From NCBI GenBank assembly GCA_903929185.1, contig CAIYTS010000115.1, forward strand, positions 1-34,022: 34,022 nt of DNA. Direction: 5' to 3'. The notes beneath the pieces are model-generated. The model was not told the origin of the DNA and did no database searches. It saw only the letters and a program-made list of their open reading frames with translations. The translations under genes were made by a program, and so were the position numbers. Every line of letters starts with the position of its first letter. Position 1 is the stretch's first letter. Source of the stretch: an uncultured Acidimicrobiaceae bacterium (GTDB lineage Bacteria; Actinomycetota; Acidimicrobiia; Acidimicrobiales; Ilumatobacteraceae). Shown here piece after piece: positions 9,109 to 16,647 of this stretch.

Positions 9109-10547
9109 TTCGTTTTCTCCTCTCGTCTCCGAAGTACTCCGGCAGCAATCGCCACATCGCTACTAGGCGTCATGACCCCGATAATTTCCTGAGTCGTTTC
9201 ATGACCCTTGCCAGCGACAACCACCATGTCACCACGCTTTGCACCCAAGATGGCGGATTCAATTGCTTTTTCTCTATTCACGATGGAACTAACAGTCGAA
9301 TGATTGACCACAACACCCGATACGACTTCGGCCACTATGTGCTCTGGGTCCTCACTACGGGGGTTATCAGAGGTGATAATGACGATGTCAGCGCCACGAG
9401 ATGCGATGTCTCCCATGAGAGGGCGCTTTTCATGATCCCTGTCCCCGCCGCAGCCAAAGACCACTATCAGCCCGCCGCGAGAAATCTGTCGCGCACTTAT
9501 CAGCAAGCCTTTCAATGCTTCTGGCGTGTGCGCGAAATCGATCACAACGTCGATGTCTGCACTATTCGGCACGGACTCAAACCGGCCCGGCACGGTCTGC
9601 ACGGAAGCACAACCGCTAACGATGCGCTCATCAGAAACACCGAGTTCGTGTGCAGCAGTAATGGCAGCCAAAGCATTTATCACTGCAAAGGTGCCACCGA
9701 GAGGAATTCGCACATCGAGGCCCTTCCACGTAAACGACACTTGTGCAGCAGTAACCACCACATTGTCCACGTTCGACACTGAATACGATGATGTCGGAAT
9801 GACAGATTCCATTTGTAACTGAATTCCGTACGGATCATCACCGTTAACAACTGCTACTCGTGACTGTTCAGAGGAAAACAGTCTTTTCTTAGCTGCAAAG
9901 TAATTTTCCATGGTGCCATGGAAATCAAGATGGTCATGACCGAGATTCGTAAAGATTGCAACATCAAAAACGATTCCGTCAACCCGATGATGTTCCAATG
10001 CGTGGGACGACACCTCCATCACAACATGGTCAATTCCTGAATCAACACACCTACGTAATTCAGCATGCAGATCTATTGATTCGGGGGTAGTTCGTACACC
10101 AGTCAAGGTTCCCATCACATGCACAGATCCGCCATGAGAGGTCAATAACGAGCCAAGGATTGATGCAGTCGTTGTCTTACCGTTCGTTCCGGTGATTCCC
10201 ACCATCTTTAATGAAGATGCAGGATGACGAAATGCAGATGACGCGATTCGACCGAGAACCTCGCGAACATTTGGCACAACGATTTGAACAACGGATGATT
10301 CAATCGACTCATCAATGTGGTCAACGAGAACTGCTACCGCCCCGCGTTCGATTGCTTCACTGATGAAATGATGTCCATCGAAAGATTCGCCGCGCACGCA
10401 GCACAGAATGTCGCCTGGTTCAACATTACGGGAATCCTGAGTTATCCCAGAAAAAACAGTGTTCTTATTTCCAACAATCGTTGCTGGTATGTCGGCGTGC
10501 ATGACGAGGCTGTCGACAGTCAACGGGGAAACTGAATGGCGCGACAT
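9105..10547 (-). CDS. murE: UDP-MurNAc-tripeptide synthetase MurE (meso-DAP type)
   Basis: Cytoplasmic ligase that adds the third stem-peptide residue to UDP-MurNAc-L-Ala-D-Glu. The 480 residues show the substrate-binding N-domain (SGITQDSRNVEPGDILCC, about 33-50), the P-loop ITGTNGKTTT at 118-127, the middle domain EVSSHALEHHRVDGI and TNLGHDHLDFHGTMENYF, and DFAHTPEAL. DNPR at 394-397 is the motif that selects meso-diaminopimelate over lysine. After KGHETTQ the usual FDDRE-like segment is replaced by MTPSSDVA, so the extreme C-terminus diverges. MurF-type features are absent; this is one MurE, not a fusion. It lies 14 bases after ftsI and overlaps mraY by 4. Confidence 0.97.
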   Translation of the reverse strand: MSRHSVSPLTVDSLVMHADIPATIVGNKNTVFSGITQDSRNVEPGDILCCVRGESFDGHHFISEAIERGAVAVLVDHIDESIESSVVQIVVPNVREVLGRIASSAFRHPASSLKMVGITGTNGKTTTASILGSLLTSHGGSVHVMGTLTGVRTTPESIDLHAELRRCVDSGIDHVVMEVSSHALEHHRVDGIVFDVAIFTNLGHDHLDFHGTMENYFAAKKRLFSSEQSRVAVVNGDDPYGIQLQMESVIPTSSYSVSNVDNVVVTAAQVSFTWKGLDVRIPLGGTFAVINALAAITAAHELGVSDERIVSGCASVQTVPGRFESVPNSADIDVVIDFAHTPEALKGLLISARQISRGGLIVVFGCGGDRDHEKRPLMGDIASRGADIVIITSDNPRSEDPEHIVAEVVSGVVVNHSTVSSIVNREKAIESAILGAKRGDMVVVAGKGHETTQEIIGVMTPSSDVAIAAGVLRRREEKTK

Positions 10548-10561
10548 GATTCATGATCCGA

Positions 10562-12640
10562 TCAGTGTCCAGCAGACGCGGCGCCCGCCTTGCAACCAGT
10601 TCCTGAACCAGTTGCTTCAATACCTAATTCGTGCATTACTCCCGGAACCAAGCGAGCGAACACTGGAGCTGCTGCGGTACCACCGAAACGGTCACGAGAT
10701 GATGCATTAGGTTCGTCAATACTGATCAGCATCGTCACTTGAGGATTAGCTGCGGGGAAAAATCCGACGAATGATGCAAAATACTTTCGTCCACCAGTAT
10801 CAGTTGAATACGTACCATTTGCCTGCACTTTGTAACCAGTGCCAGTTTTACCGGCAATCTCCATGCCCTTCACCTGGGCAAGCTCACCTGTTCCTGTACA
10901 AATAACTTCACGCAACATGTCTGTCATCGTTGCAGCTGTTTCAGGTTTGAGAACAGAGCGAGTCGCGGACTCAGCAACAGGATGACGCTTTCCAGTTTTA
11001 TCGATTGTTGCACTCACGAGCTGTGGAGCAACATAGGTGCCCTTATTCGCAACAGTATTCACACCGGCGATTAATTGAAGAGGAGTAGCAGCCATTCCAT
11101 AACCGTACGACACAGTGACCTTCTCCGTGCCTCGCCACTTGTTCGCATTACGCAAGGTTCCGCGGCTTTCTCCTGGATAATCGAGCCCGGTTTTCTGACC
11201 AAAACCAAAAGATGCCAAGTAGTCGTGCAATTTGTTCGTACTTATTGTTTGCGCGGTCATGAGAGTTCCGATGTTTGAACTCTCACTCACAATCGTTCGC
11301 AAATTCATATTCATTGTTGGATGCGGCCATGCATCACGAATTGGAAATTTGTCGACAACAATTGCACCAGGAACTTTTAAGACTGTTTCAGGAGTCACTG
11401 TTCCTTCATTCAACGCAGCGCTGATTGAGAAAACTTTGGCAACGGATCCAGGCTCGTACGCCTCAACAGCCGCAAAGTTTCCTGAAGCAAGGACTGCCGA
11501 ACCCGCTGTATTACGGCGCACGTTTGACATGGCATACACCTGGCCTGTCGTTGTGTTCATTACGATCGCCGTGCCACCTTTGGCACCGAGCTGACCGACT
11601 CGATCAAGCAAAGCGGTGTCAGTTTGAAATTGAATGTTCTTATCGAGTGTGAGAACAATGTCATCGCCTGGAACTGGCGCGGCAGTGGTGCTCTGTACCC
11701 CTGCAATTGAACGGCCGTTCTTGTCAACTTCGCGAACACCTTTTCCATCAACTCCTGTCAGGATTTTGTTGAATTGTTTTTCAAGACCAGATGTTCCGAG
11801 GCCGTCAGGATCTGTTCGTCCAATAACTGCACCTGCAACTCCACCTTCCACTTGACGAGATGGCTCTGTATATGAATACACACCGGGAAGGCCAAGACCC
11901 AAAAGAGTTTGTGCATTTTGCTTTGTCATGCCTCTGGCGATGTAACTGAATTTCGAACCAGGAGCACTAAGGGCGGCCAGCAGACGAGCCTCTTGTTCTG
12001 GCGTGTATGCCAATGCGACAGACAAGGCATGCGCAACTGCAGGAACATCTGTGATGTCACGTGGGTCCGCGTACACAGTGGTACTTGGGACTGACAATGC
12101 CAGCTCGTTTCCGTTGCGATCAAAGATGACTCCACGAGCAGCACGAAGGATATTCACTCTGGTCCTCTGATCAACACTTGCTGCAAAGTAGGCATGACGT
12201 TGAATTGTTTGCAACATAACTACTCGACCAAGCAACAACGTTAAGGCGACTACAAAGAACACCACTGTTTTCTGCAAACGACTTTTTACTCTGTGGTGTG
12301 CTTCAGATGACGGAATCTTGCTTGATCGCAACGCCGCTGGCACTTCCCCGGTGAAACTCATCCTGGTCCAATGCCACACCGATGCCATGATCGACTCAAA
12401 GGGCGAAACAGTTGGCGCAGGCCGACGTGTTGTAGTCGAACTGCGCACAGGAGGGCGACTTGGCTTCTTTGCTACCGGTGGTCGACTTGTTGAACGCGCA
12501 CGACTTGGCGATGCATCACGACTACTCGAAGAACGAGAAGTCGTTGACCGAGGTGATGACGATCGAGACGAAGTTGACCGAGACGACGACGGCGTTCCGT
12601 GCGAACGTGTTCCGCGATGCGAACCTTCTGAGCCACTCAT
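10562..12640 (-). CDS. ftsI: Septal transpeptidase FtsI (PBP3, class B) with Ser/Arg-rich tail
   Basis: Class B penicillin-binding protein that cross-links septal peptidoglycan with FtsW. Its 692 residues comprise a disordered cytoplasmic tail of Ser, Arg, Thr and Pro (about 1-80, 16 basic and 2 acidic residues), a membrane helix (about 124-144), the dimerisation domain, and the transpeptidase. The three active-site motifs are S399-V-A-K402, S454-S-N456 and K598-T-G600. No PASTA repeats follow the catalytic domain. The tail is longer than in most FtsI proteins and is opposite in charge to the FtsQ tail of the same operon. The ATG overlaps the ftsL stop by 4 bases. Confidence 0.97.
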   Translation of the reverse strand: MSGSEGSHRGTRSHGTPSSSRSTSSRSSSPRSTTSRSSSSRDASPSRARSTSRPPVAKKPSRPPVRSSTTTRRPAPTVSPFESIMASVWHWTRMSFTGEVPAALRSSKIPSSEAHHRVKSRLQKTVVFFVVALTLLLGRVVMLQTIQRHAYFAASVDQRTRVNILRAARGVIFDRNGNELALSVPSTTVYADPRDITDVPAVAHALSVALAYTPEQEARLLAALSAPGSKFSYIARGMTKQNAQTLLGLGLPGVYSYTEPSRQVEGGVAGAVIGRTDPDGLGTSGLEKQFNKILTGVDGKGVREVDKNGRSIAGVQSTTAAPVPGDDIVLTLDKNIQFQTDTALLDRVGQLGAKGGTAIVMNTTTGQVYAMSNVRRNTAGSAVLASGNFAAVEAYEPGSVAKVFSISAALNEGTVTPETVLKVPGAIVVDKFPIRDAWPHPTMNMNLRTIVSESSNIGTLMTAQTISTNKLHDYLASFGFGQKTGLDYPGESRGTLRNANKWRGTEKVTVSYGYGMAATPLQLIAGVNTVANKGTYVAPQLVSATIDKTGKRHPVAESATRSVLKPETAATMTDMLREVICTGTGELAQVKGMEIAGKTGTGYKVQANGTYSTDTGGRKYFASFVGFFPAANPQVTMLISIDEPNASSRDRFGGTAAAPVFARLVPGVMHELGIEATGSGTGCKAGAASAGH

Positions 12641-13104
12641 GGTGATCCAACCACGACGGCTTTCATGCGGCCGAATTCATCAAGCGGCGATTCAGTATGA
12701 GCAACGACATCAGAGTCCACTTTGCCGATAGTTGCTGCAACCTCAGCTGCGATAGCGGCAGGAATTCCCACCATGTGAATACCGAGACTCGGAACAAGTC
12801 CCATCAGACTTGCTTGATTCATCAATTGCCCAGGCGACTGAAGATTGGCACGCTCGGCACGCAAGGTTTCGAAATGTGCACGTGCACGCGTGATGTCATA
12901 GTTCAATTTGTCAAGACGCATCTCTTGTTGCGCCATATGGGCGCGCAGAGAAACAATGCCAAACATCACTGTTACAACGAACGTCATCACAGTGAATACT
13001 CGGACATATCGACGCTCACTCTGAGGAACCAATACCAACCGTGGTCGGTTGTCACGATCTTCACGCGGTGAGAGAACAGCAGGAAACTTAATTGCGACAG
13101 CCAT
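12637..13104 (-). CDS. ftsL: FtsL-like septum formation protein
   Basis: Small bitopic protein expected to join FtsQ and FtsB/DivIC in activating FtsWI. It has 155 residues: a basic cytoplasmic start, one membrane helix at about 37-55 (VFTVMTFVVTVMFGIVSLRA), then a probable coiled coil (about 56-90, rich in Q, E, R and L) and a short extracytoplasmic tail. FtsL proteins have little sequence identity, so the call rests on size, topology and position between rsmH and ftsI, which is the standard place. It begins 2 bases after the rsmH stop and overlaps ftsI by 4. Confidence 0.85.
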   Translation of the reverse strand: MAVAIKFPAVLSPREDRDNRPRLVLVPQSERRYVRVFTVMTFVVTVMFGIVSLRAHMAQQEMRLDKLNYDITRARAHFETLRAERANLQSPGQLMNQASLMGLVPSLGIHMVGIPAAIAAEVAATIGKVDSDVVAHTESPLDEFGRMKAVVVGSP

Positions 13105-13106
13105 GA

Positions 13107-14057
13107 CTACTTCTGTCCCTCGACGGCTATCTTTTCAACGACTCGCAAACGCGCAGATGACGACCTGGGGTTGAGTGCCAACTCAGCCTTGCTTGCATCA
13201 CGTGGCGCACGCACACGAATAACTGATCGTTGAGCACCGCATCCGCATGGAAGGTTTGGTGGGCAATCACAATCGCCTGTCTCGGCTGATCTCATTACAG
13301 ACTTGACGATGCGGTCTTCGCCTGAGTGATACGAAAGAACTGCAAGTCGGGCACCAGGAGCCAACAACGAGATCACATTGCGCAAGGCACCCGGAAGAAT
13401 CTCAAGTTCTGCATTGACTTCGATACGAATGGCTTGAAACGTTCTCTTTGCAGGATGGCCACCACGACGTCGTGCTGGTGCGGGGATTGCCGAACTCACA
13501 ACGTCTGACAAGCGCACGGTTGAATGAATCGGCCGTGCAGCAATAATCGCTTTAGCAATTCGGTACGCGTGACGTTCGTCAGCGTTTCTGCGCAGCATGC
13601 TGGTTAACGATTCTTCGTCGTATGTATTGACAATCACATCTGCGCTCAATGCCTGAGAGCGGTCCATGCGCATATCAAGTGGCGCATCAAATCGATAGGA
13701 AAATCCACGTTCGGCAACGTCAAATTGTGGAGAAGAAACACCGAGGTCGAAGAGGGCACCGGACAACGCGCCGATGCCCTCTTTGGCCGCGATAAGCGCC
13801 GCTGCATCGAAGCGGGCGCGCCGGAGGGCAACGCGTCCACCACAACCAGCGGCTGCAAGAACTTGTTCGGCTGATTCAAGAGCCATGTCGTCTTGGTCAA
13901 TTCCCAGTAACGACACGTTTGGGTGCGCAGTCAAAATTGCTGTGCTGTGTCCGGCACCACCGAGTGTTGCATCAAGAAAAACGCCGTCATTCATGTCAGA
14001 AAAGACATCGATGATTTGTTCCAACATCACCGGTACGTGTGAAAAGACCGCGTTCAT
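13107..14057 (-). CDS. rsmH: 16S rRNA m4C1402 methyltransferase RsmH (MraW)
   Basis: SAM-dependent enzyme that N4-methylates C1402 in the 16S rRNA decoding centre. From ATG at 14057 it has 316 residues, the normal family length, beginning MNAVFSHVPVMLEQIIDVF. The SAM-binding segment is DATLGGAGHSTAIL, followed by GIDQDD, FDLGVSSPQFD, ERGFSYR and DAPLDMRMD. RTFQAIRIEVNAEL and LSYHSGEDRIVK are the C-terminal signatures. The frame stays open upstream to a GTG at 14246 that overlaps the mraZ stop, which would add 63 residues. I prefer the internal ATG because the added stretch lacks family similarity and coincides with a strong RNA stem. The SD before the ATG is weak, so the start is not settled. 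Confidence 0.95.
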   Translation of the reverse strand: MNAVFSHVPVMLEQIIDVFSDMNDGVFLDATLGGAGHSTAILTAHPNVSLLGIDQDDMALESAEQVLAAAGCGGRVALRRARFDAAALIAAKEGIGALSGALFDLGVSSPQFDVAERGFSYRFDAPLDMRMDRSQALSADVIVNTYDEESLTSMLRRNADERHAYRIAKAIIAARPIHSTVRLSDVVSSAIPAPARRRGGHPAKRTFQAIRIEVNAELEILPGALRNVISLLAPGARLAVLSYHSGEDRIVKSVMRSAETGDCDCPPNLPCGCGAQRSVIRVRAPRDASKAELALNPRSSSARLRVVEKIAVEGQK

Positions 14058-14078
14058 GTTGGTACCCGTGTCATGACG

Positions 14079-14202
14079 GACGGTCCCTGGCAGCCTCCCG
14101 GAAAGCAATTGCCACCCGGATGTATCCCCGGAATGTGCGCGATGGTAGCGGGCGGAGTTGGAGCTAACCACCGTGCCATCCGGGAGACTGCCAGAGACCG
14201 TC
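14079..14202 (-). ncRNA. Structured leader RNA between mraZ and rsmH (candidate mraW RNA motif)
   Basis: The 24 bases at 14079-14102 are complementary to 14179-14202. In minus-strand RNA all 24 positions pair, two of them as G-U. Inside lie a second stem of 10 pairs with one bulge (14140-14149 with 14163-14173) and a CCGG/CCGG hairpin (14116-14119 with 14128-14131), giving a branched structure closed by a long helix. A conserved 'mraW' RNA upstream of mraW genes is known in Actinobacteria. Location and lineage fit, but I could not compare with the consensus model. It ends about 20 bases before the rsmH ATG, a suitable place to control translation or transcription of the rest of the dcw operon. 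Confidence 0.7.
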
Positions 14203-14242
14203 GGCCGCTGACTGATTGAAGAGACATGTGGAGCATCGCGAA

Positions 14243-14659
14243 TCACGCGCCCGCTCCAGCTATTTGTTCGGTGCCCGAACTGATGTTGCGATCATGACGA
14301 TCTGGTTCCCAGATCTCGACGCGGTCAAAGGATCCAGCGACAATGACACGTGAGCCCAATTGCACTCCTGCGTATTCGCGAAGTTTTTCATCGAGGTTCA
14401 CTCGACCTTGAGCATCGATAGTGACCTCAACGGTGTTGGCGGCAAGTGCCCGCTGTTCGTTGCGGTCCATTTCTCCGCTACGCACCTTTTGCAGCATTTC
14501 CTCTGCGACTTGCTCGAAGGCTTCAGCTGTCAGAACGTCAATGCACTTATCGCGACCAAACGCTAGGTAGCAACGGGGCTCGAGACGGGGGCGAAATGCA
14601 GCAGGGAGCGCGAGTCGACCTTTTGGGTCGAGCTGTCGCTCGTGCACTCCAACAAACAC
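14243..14659 (-). CDS. mraZ: Transcriptional regulator MraZ
   Basis: DNA-binding regulator of the dcw operon. The 138 residues contain two AbrB/SpoVT-like half-domains. The first is at about 5-50 (HERQLDPKGRLALPAAFRP), the second at about 77-120 (VEVTIDAQGRVNLDEKLREYA). Both have the DxKGR/DxQGR loop typical of the family, whose members assemble into rings. A GTG start at 14659 is preceded by AGGAAGG (14668-14674) with an 8-base gap. It is the first gene of the cluster, directly behind a promoter with the repeats MraZ proteins bind, so autoregulation is likely. Its stop is followed by 40 bases and then the structured RNA ahead of rsmH. Confidence 0.97.
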   Translation of the reverse strand: MFVGVHERQLDPKGRLALPAAFRPRLEPRCYLAFGRDKCIDVLTAEAFEQVAEEMLQKVRSGEMDRNEQRALAANTVEVTIDAQGRVNLDEKLREYAGVQLGSRVIVAGSFDRVEIWEPDRHDRNISSGTEQIAGAGA

Positions 14660-14706
14660 AGTCTCTGCCTTCCTGGGTGAAGTTCTCCGCCTCTCCCATG
14701 GGACAG

Positions 14707-14757
14707 ATTATCCCCACTTCTCCCCACTGTCAACCATTTACCCCCAAATTTCACCAC
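14707..14757 (-). promoter_or_regulatory. mraZ/dcw promoter with five decameric MraZ-box repeats
   Basis: On the minus strand TTGACA (14728-14733) and GATAAT (14707-14712) form a sigma-70-like -35/-10 pair with 15 bases between. GTGGGG occurs at 14722-14727 and at 14712-14717. Stepping back by exactly 10 bases gives ATGGTT (14732-14737), TTGGGG (14742-14747) and GTGGTG (14752-14757), so TGG recurs five times in register. MraZ of other bacteria binds TGGG-type direct repeats with this 10-bp period. Two perfect copies fill the spacer between -35 and -10, implying repression. The upstream copies lie at the 3' end of the preceding gene. Confidence 0.85.
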
Positions 14758-15427
14758 TCTCTTCCCCACCCAGGGCAGAGAGCCGTTCAGAGAGGGCGTT
14801 CACCAGGGCGAGAGCCGGGACATCAAGGGTCGCCACGGCAATGTCTGCCACCCGAGATTTCACCTCGGCCGACGCAAGGATCGGTGTCCACTCGCCTGAG
14901 CGCCAGTGTCGGTACAGCACACATTGAAATCTGGCCCCTTCTCGGCCGCGACGTTGACTAATGCCCACCAGTTTGTTTGCGCCCACAAAAACTTCACCAG
15001 GTGATGAACTCGCAAAGCACACAACACGACCATCGACATTCGTCGAAAATGACTCGCGATACACCTCGGCTGTCACCCATGGTGACAGTGCGTCAACAAA
15101 ACATTCACCAAGCCACAGCATCGATTGCGCAACATCGTCTTTCCACAATGGATCATCTCGACTAATTGTTATATCGATCCACACCGAATCTGTTGGGTGT
15201 ACAAATACTGCTCCACCGCCACTTCGTCGACGCGTTATCGATACACCGTGTTCAACTGCATTGCTCTGACGTACATCATCAACAGATTGTGTTGATCCAA
15301 GAATCAGAGTTGGTGCCTCTACCTGACACCACCACATTGCACGTTCTGCAGGTAGATCCATTGCATGAAAATCTGCAGCGGTACCTGTCCAGTCATGGCG
15401 GCCCCACTCCATTGAAGGCGTAGTCAT
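14738..15427 (-). CDS. Lipoate-protein ligase A family protein
   Basis: Member of the BPL/LplA/LipB fold that attaches or transfers lipoyl (or octanoyl) groups to carrier domains. The 229 residues show the family motif RRRSGGGAVFVHP at 66-78, which binds the adenylate, and GANKLVGISQRR at 149-160 with the catalytic Lys at 152. LplA's extra C-terminal accessory domain is absent, so it may be an octanoyltransferase, an amidotransferase or a ligase needing a partner. Substrate cannot be decided from sequence alone. It lies 18 bases after the HNH gene on the same strand, and its 3' end overlaps the MraZ operator region. Confidence 0.8.
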   Translation of the reverse strand: MTTPSMEWGRHDWTGTAADFHAMDLPAERAMWWCQVEAPTLILGSTQSVDDVRQSNAVEHGVSITRRRSGGGAVFVHPTDSVWIDITISRDDPLWKDDVAQSMLWLGECFVDALSPWVTAEVYRESFSTNVDGRVVCFASSSPGEVFVGANKLVGISQRRGREGARFQCVLYRHWRSGEWTPILASAEVKSRVADIAVATLDVPALALVNALSERLSALGGEESGEIWG

Positions 15428-15445
15428 TGGGGAATTCGATTCGTA

Positions 15446-15943
15446 TTAACTGGCCTCAGCCAAGTACGGCTTCCACTGTTCGGGAACTCGCGGCACGGCA
15501 TACATAATCCATGACATTTCCCGAGGTGCACGCGGGATGCTCGATAACTGCATGCCAGCTTCTTCTGGTGTGCGATCGCGCTTTCGTAGATTGCAACCTC
15601 GACATGCGGCAATGACATTTTCCCAAACGTTCTTACCCCCACGAGAGCGGGGCATCACATGATCGATACTGTCTGCTGTTCCACCGCAATAACCACAACG
15701 ATGATGATCACGAGCAAACACTGCGCGTCGCGACATGGTTGCGTTGCGGTGATACGGAACTTTCACTACGTACCGCAATCGAATAACGATTGGCGACGCC
15801 AAGGTCAGACGTTCTGAATGAACGACAGTTCCGTCGTCGGCGATGACTTCAGCTTTATCGCAGAGGACGAGACAAATCGCACGGCGTGCCGACACAACAC
15901 TGAGTGGTTCATATGTTGCATTGAGAACGAGTGCGCTTCTCAT
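15446..15943 (-). CDS. HNH endonuclease family protein
   Basis: A 165-residue protein with a C-terminal HNH nuclease domain. C83-x2-C86 (CGYC) and C114-x2-C117 (CRGC) would hold a structural zinc. D94-H95 in DSIDHVMPRSRGG and the Asn in WENVIAACRGCN are the HNH positions. The first 65 residues (LVLNATYEPLSVVSARRAI) are typical of a widespread group of chromosomal HNH proteins in Actinobacteria and Cyanobacteria whose role is not established. The start shares one base with the stop of the upstream gene. No restriction or toxin partner is seen, so it is probably a housekeeping protein. Confidence 0.85.
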   Translation of the reverse strand: MRSALVLNATYEPLSVVSARRAICLVLCDKAEVIADDGTVVHSERLTLASPIVIRLRYVVKVPYHRNATMSRRAVFARDHHRCGYCGGTADSIDHVMPRSRGGKNVWENVIAACRGCNLRKRDRTPEEAGMQLSSIPRAPREMSWIMYAVPRVPEQWKPYLAEAS

Positions 15944-16233
15944 TAGTTTTCGCTACTCCACCGTCTGCACCACTGTAAGTAGTCAACGACATCTTCTGAC
16001 CGAATTGAGCCACGTGCGACACCGTGTCCACCGCCGTATTGAGTCACAAGGCGAAACTCTAAATAGTCCCGAGAAGGAACAGGAAGAAAGGGAGAGGTGC
16101 GCCACCAGCCATGTGGCACCAAGCGATACGCCTGGGAAAGCGCCGCGACCCACAACCACGGACGAACAATGACTGCCCCGAAAATGGACAGAAAGGCAGA
16201 GTCGCTTTTCGATGTGGAGCCCGCGGTTTGCAT
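15943..16233 (-). CDS. Conserved hypothetical protein, 96 aa
   Basis: From ATG at 16233 the protein has 96 residues and no signal peptide or clear membrane helix. Its notable features are the aromatic-rich stretch WLWVAALSQAYRLVPHGWWR, the segment SRDYLEFRLVTQYGGG, and an acidic-aromatic C-terminus (EDVVDYLQWCRRW). I recall similar short proteins near DUF3040 and HNH genes in Actinobacteria but know no function. The frame is open further upstream to 16332 inside DUF3040; the internal ATG is preferred because it leaves a clean 28-base spacer. The SD is weak. It overlaps the HNH gene by one base. Confidence 0.7.
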   Translation of the reverse strand: MQTAGSTSKSDSAFLSIFGAVIVRPWLWVAALSQAYRLVPHGWWRTSPFLPVPSRDYLEFRLVTQYGGGHGVARGSIRSEDVVDYLQWCRRWSSEN

Positions 16234-16261
16234 AGCGCCAACAGTAGTGGGCAAACCCCGA

Positions 16262-16591
16262 CTAATTGTTAGGAAACTTGACCCGAGGCTTACGAATTGT
16301 TTGGGCAAGGTCTTGAACCCCAGCGCGACCAATTAACCGAACCTGTCGTTCAATGACCAAAGCAAATCCCATCATCACGACAAAGGCTGCAAAAGCAATC
16401 AAAAAGTGAATCTGCAAACTGGCAACGACCGCTACAAGCGACACAATGACGCCGACTAAAGCCCACCACACACGGCGCGCCGAATGGCGGTACAGCCCAG
16501 AAGATGAGACAGCACTTGCGAACTTCTCATCAGTTTTGAGCTGAGCTTCAATCTCGCGCAGGATTCTTTGTTCGTCGTCTGACAATGGCAC
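16262..16591 (-). CDS. DUF3040 family small membrane protein
   Basis: A 109-residue protein starting at GTG 16591 with MPLSDDEQRILREIEAQL, the characteristic opening of the DUF3040 family, which is common in Actinobacteria. Two hydrophobic segments follow (about 41-60 and 63-82), with a basic C-terminal tail inside the cell. Members often lie near mraZ or dinB and have been proposed to relate to the cell envelope, without proof. Here it sits 56 bases downstream of dinB and leads toward the dcw operon on the same strand. Confidence 0.85.
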   Translation of the reverse strand: MPLSDDEQRILREIEAQLKTDEKFASAVSSSGLYRHSARRVWWALVGVIVSLVAVVASLQIHFLIAFAAFVVMMGFALVIERQVRLIGRAGVQDLAQTIRKPRVKFPNN

Positions 16592-16611
16592 AGATTGATT
16601 GTCTCACCTCA

Positions 16612-16640
16612 CACACCCAAACGCAATGCGCCTTGGTGTG
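16612..16640 (-). terminator. Weak hairpin between dinB and DUF3040
   Basis: CACACC (16612-16617) pairs with GGTGTG (16635-16640), with further pairs near the loop but several mismatches. On the minus strand no U-run follows. It may act as a partial terminator after dinB or be chance. Confidence 0.3.
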
Positions 16641-16647
16641 TTCTATG

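Noticed and set aside
12460-12640. Repetitive DNA at the 5' end of ftsI considered as a tandem repeat or regulatory element
   Set aside because: The repetition follows from Ser/Arg codons of the FtsI tail and has no fixed period.
15446-15943. HNH gene as part of a defence or restriction system
   Set aside because: No methyltransferase, specificity or toxin/antitoxin gene is nearby; neighbours are housekeeping genes and the N-terminus matches a common chromosomal family.
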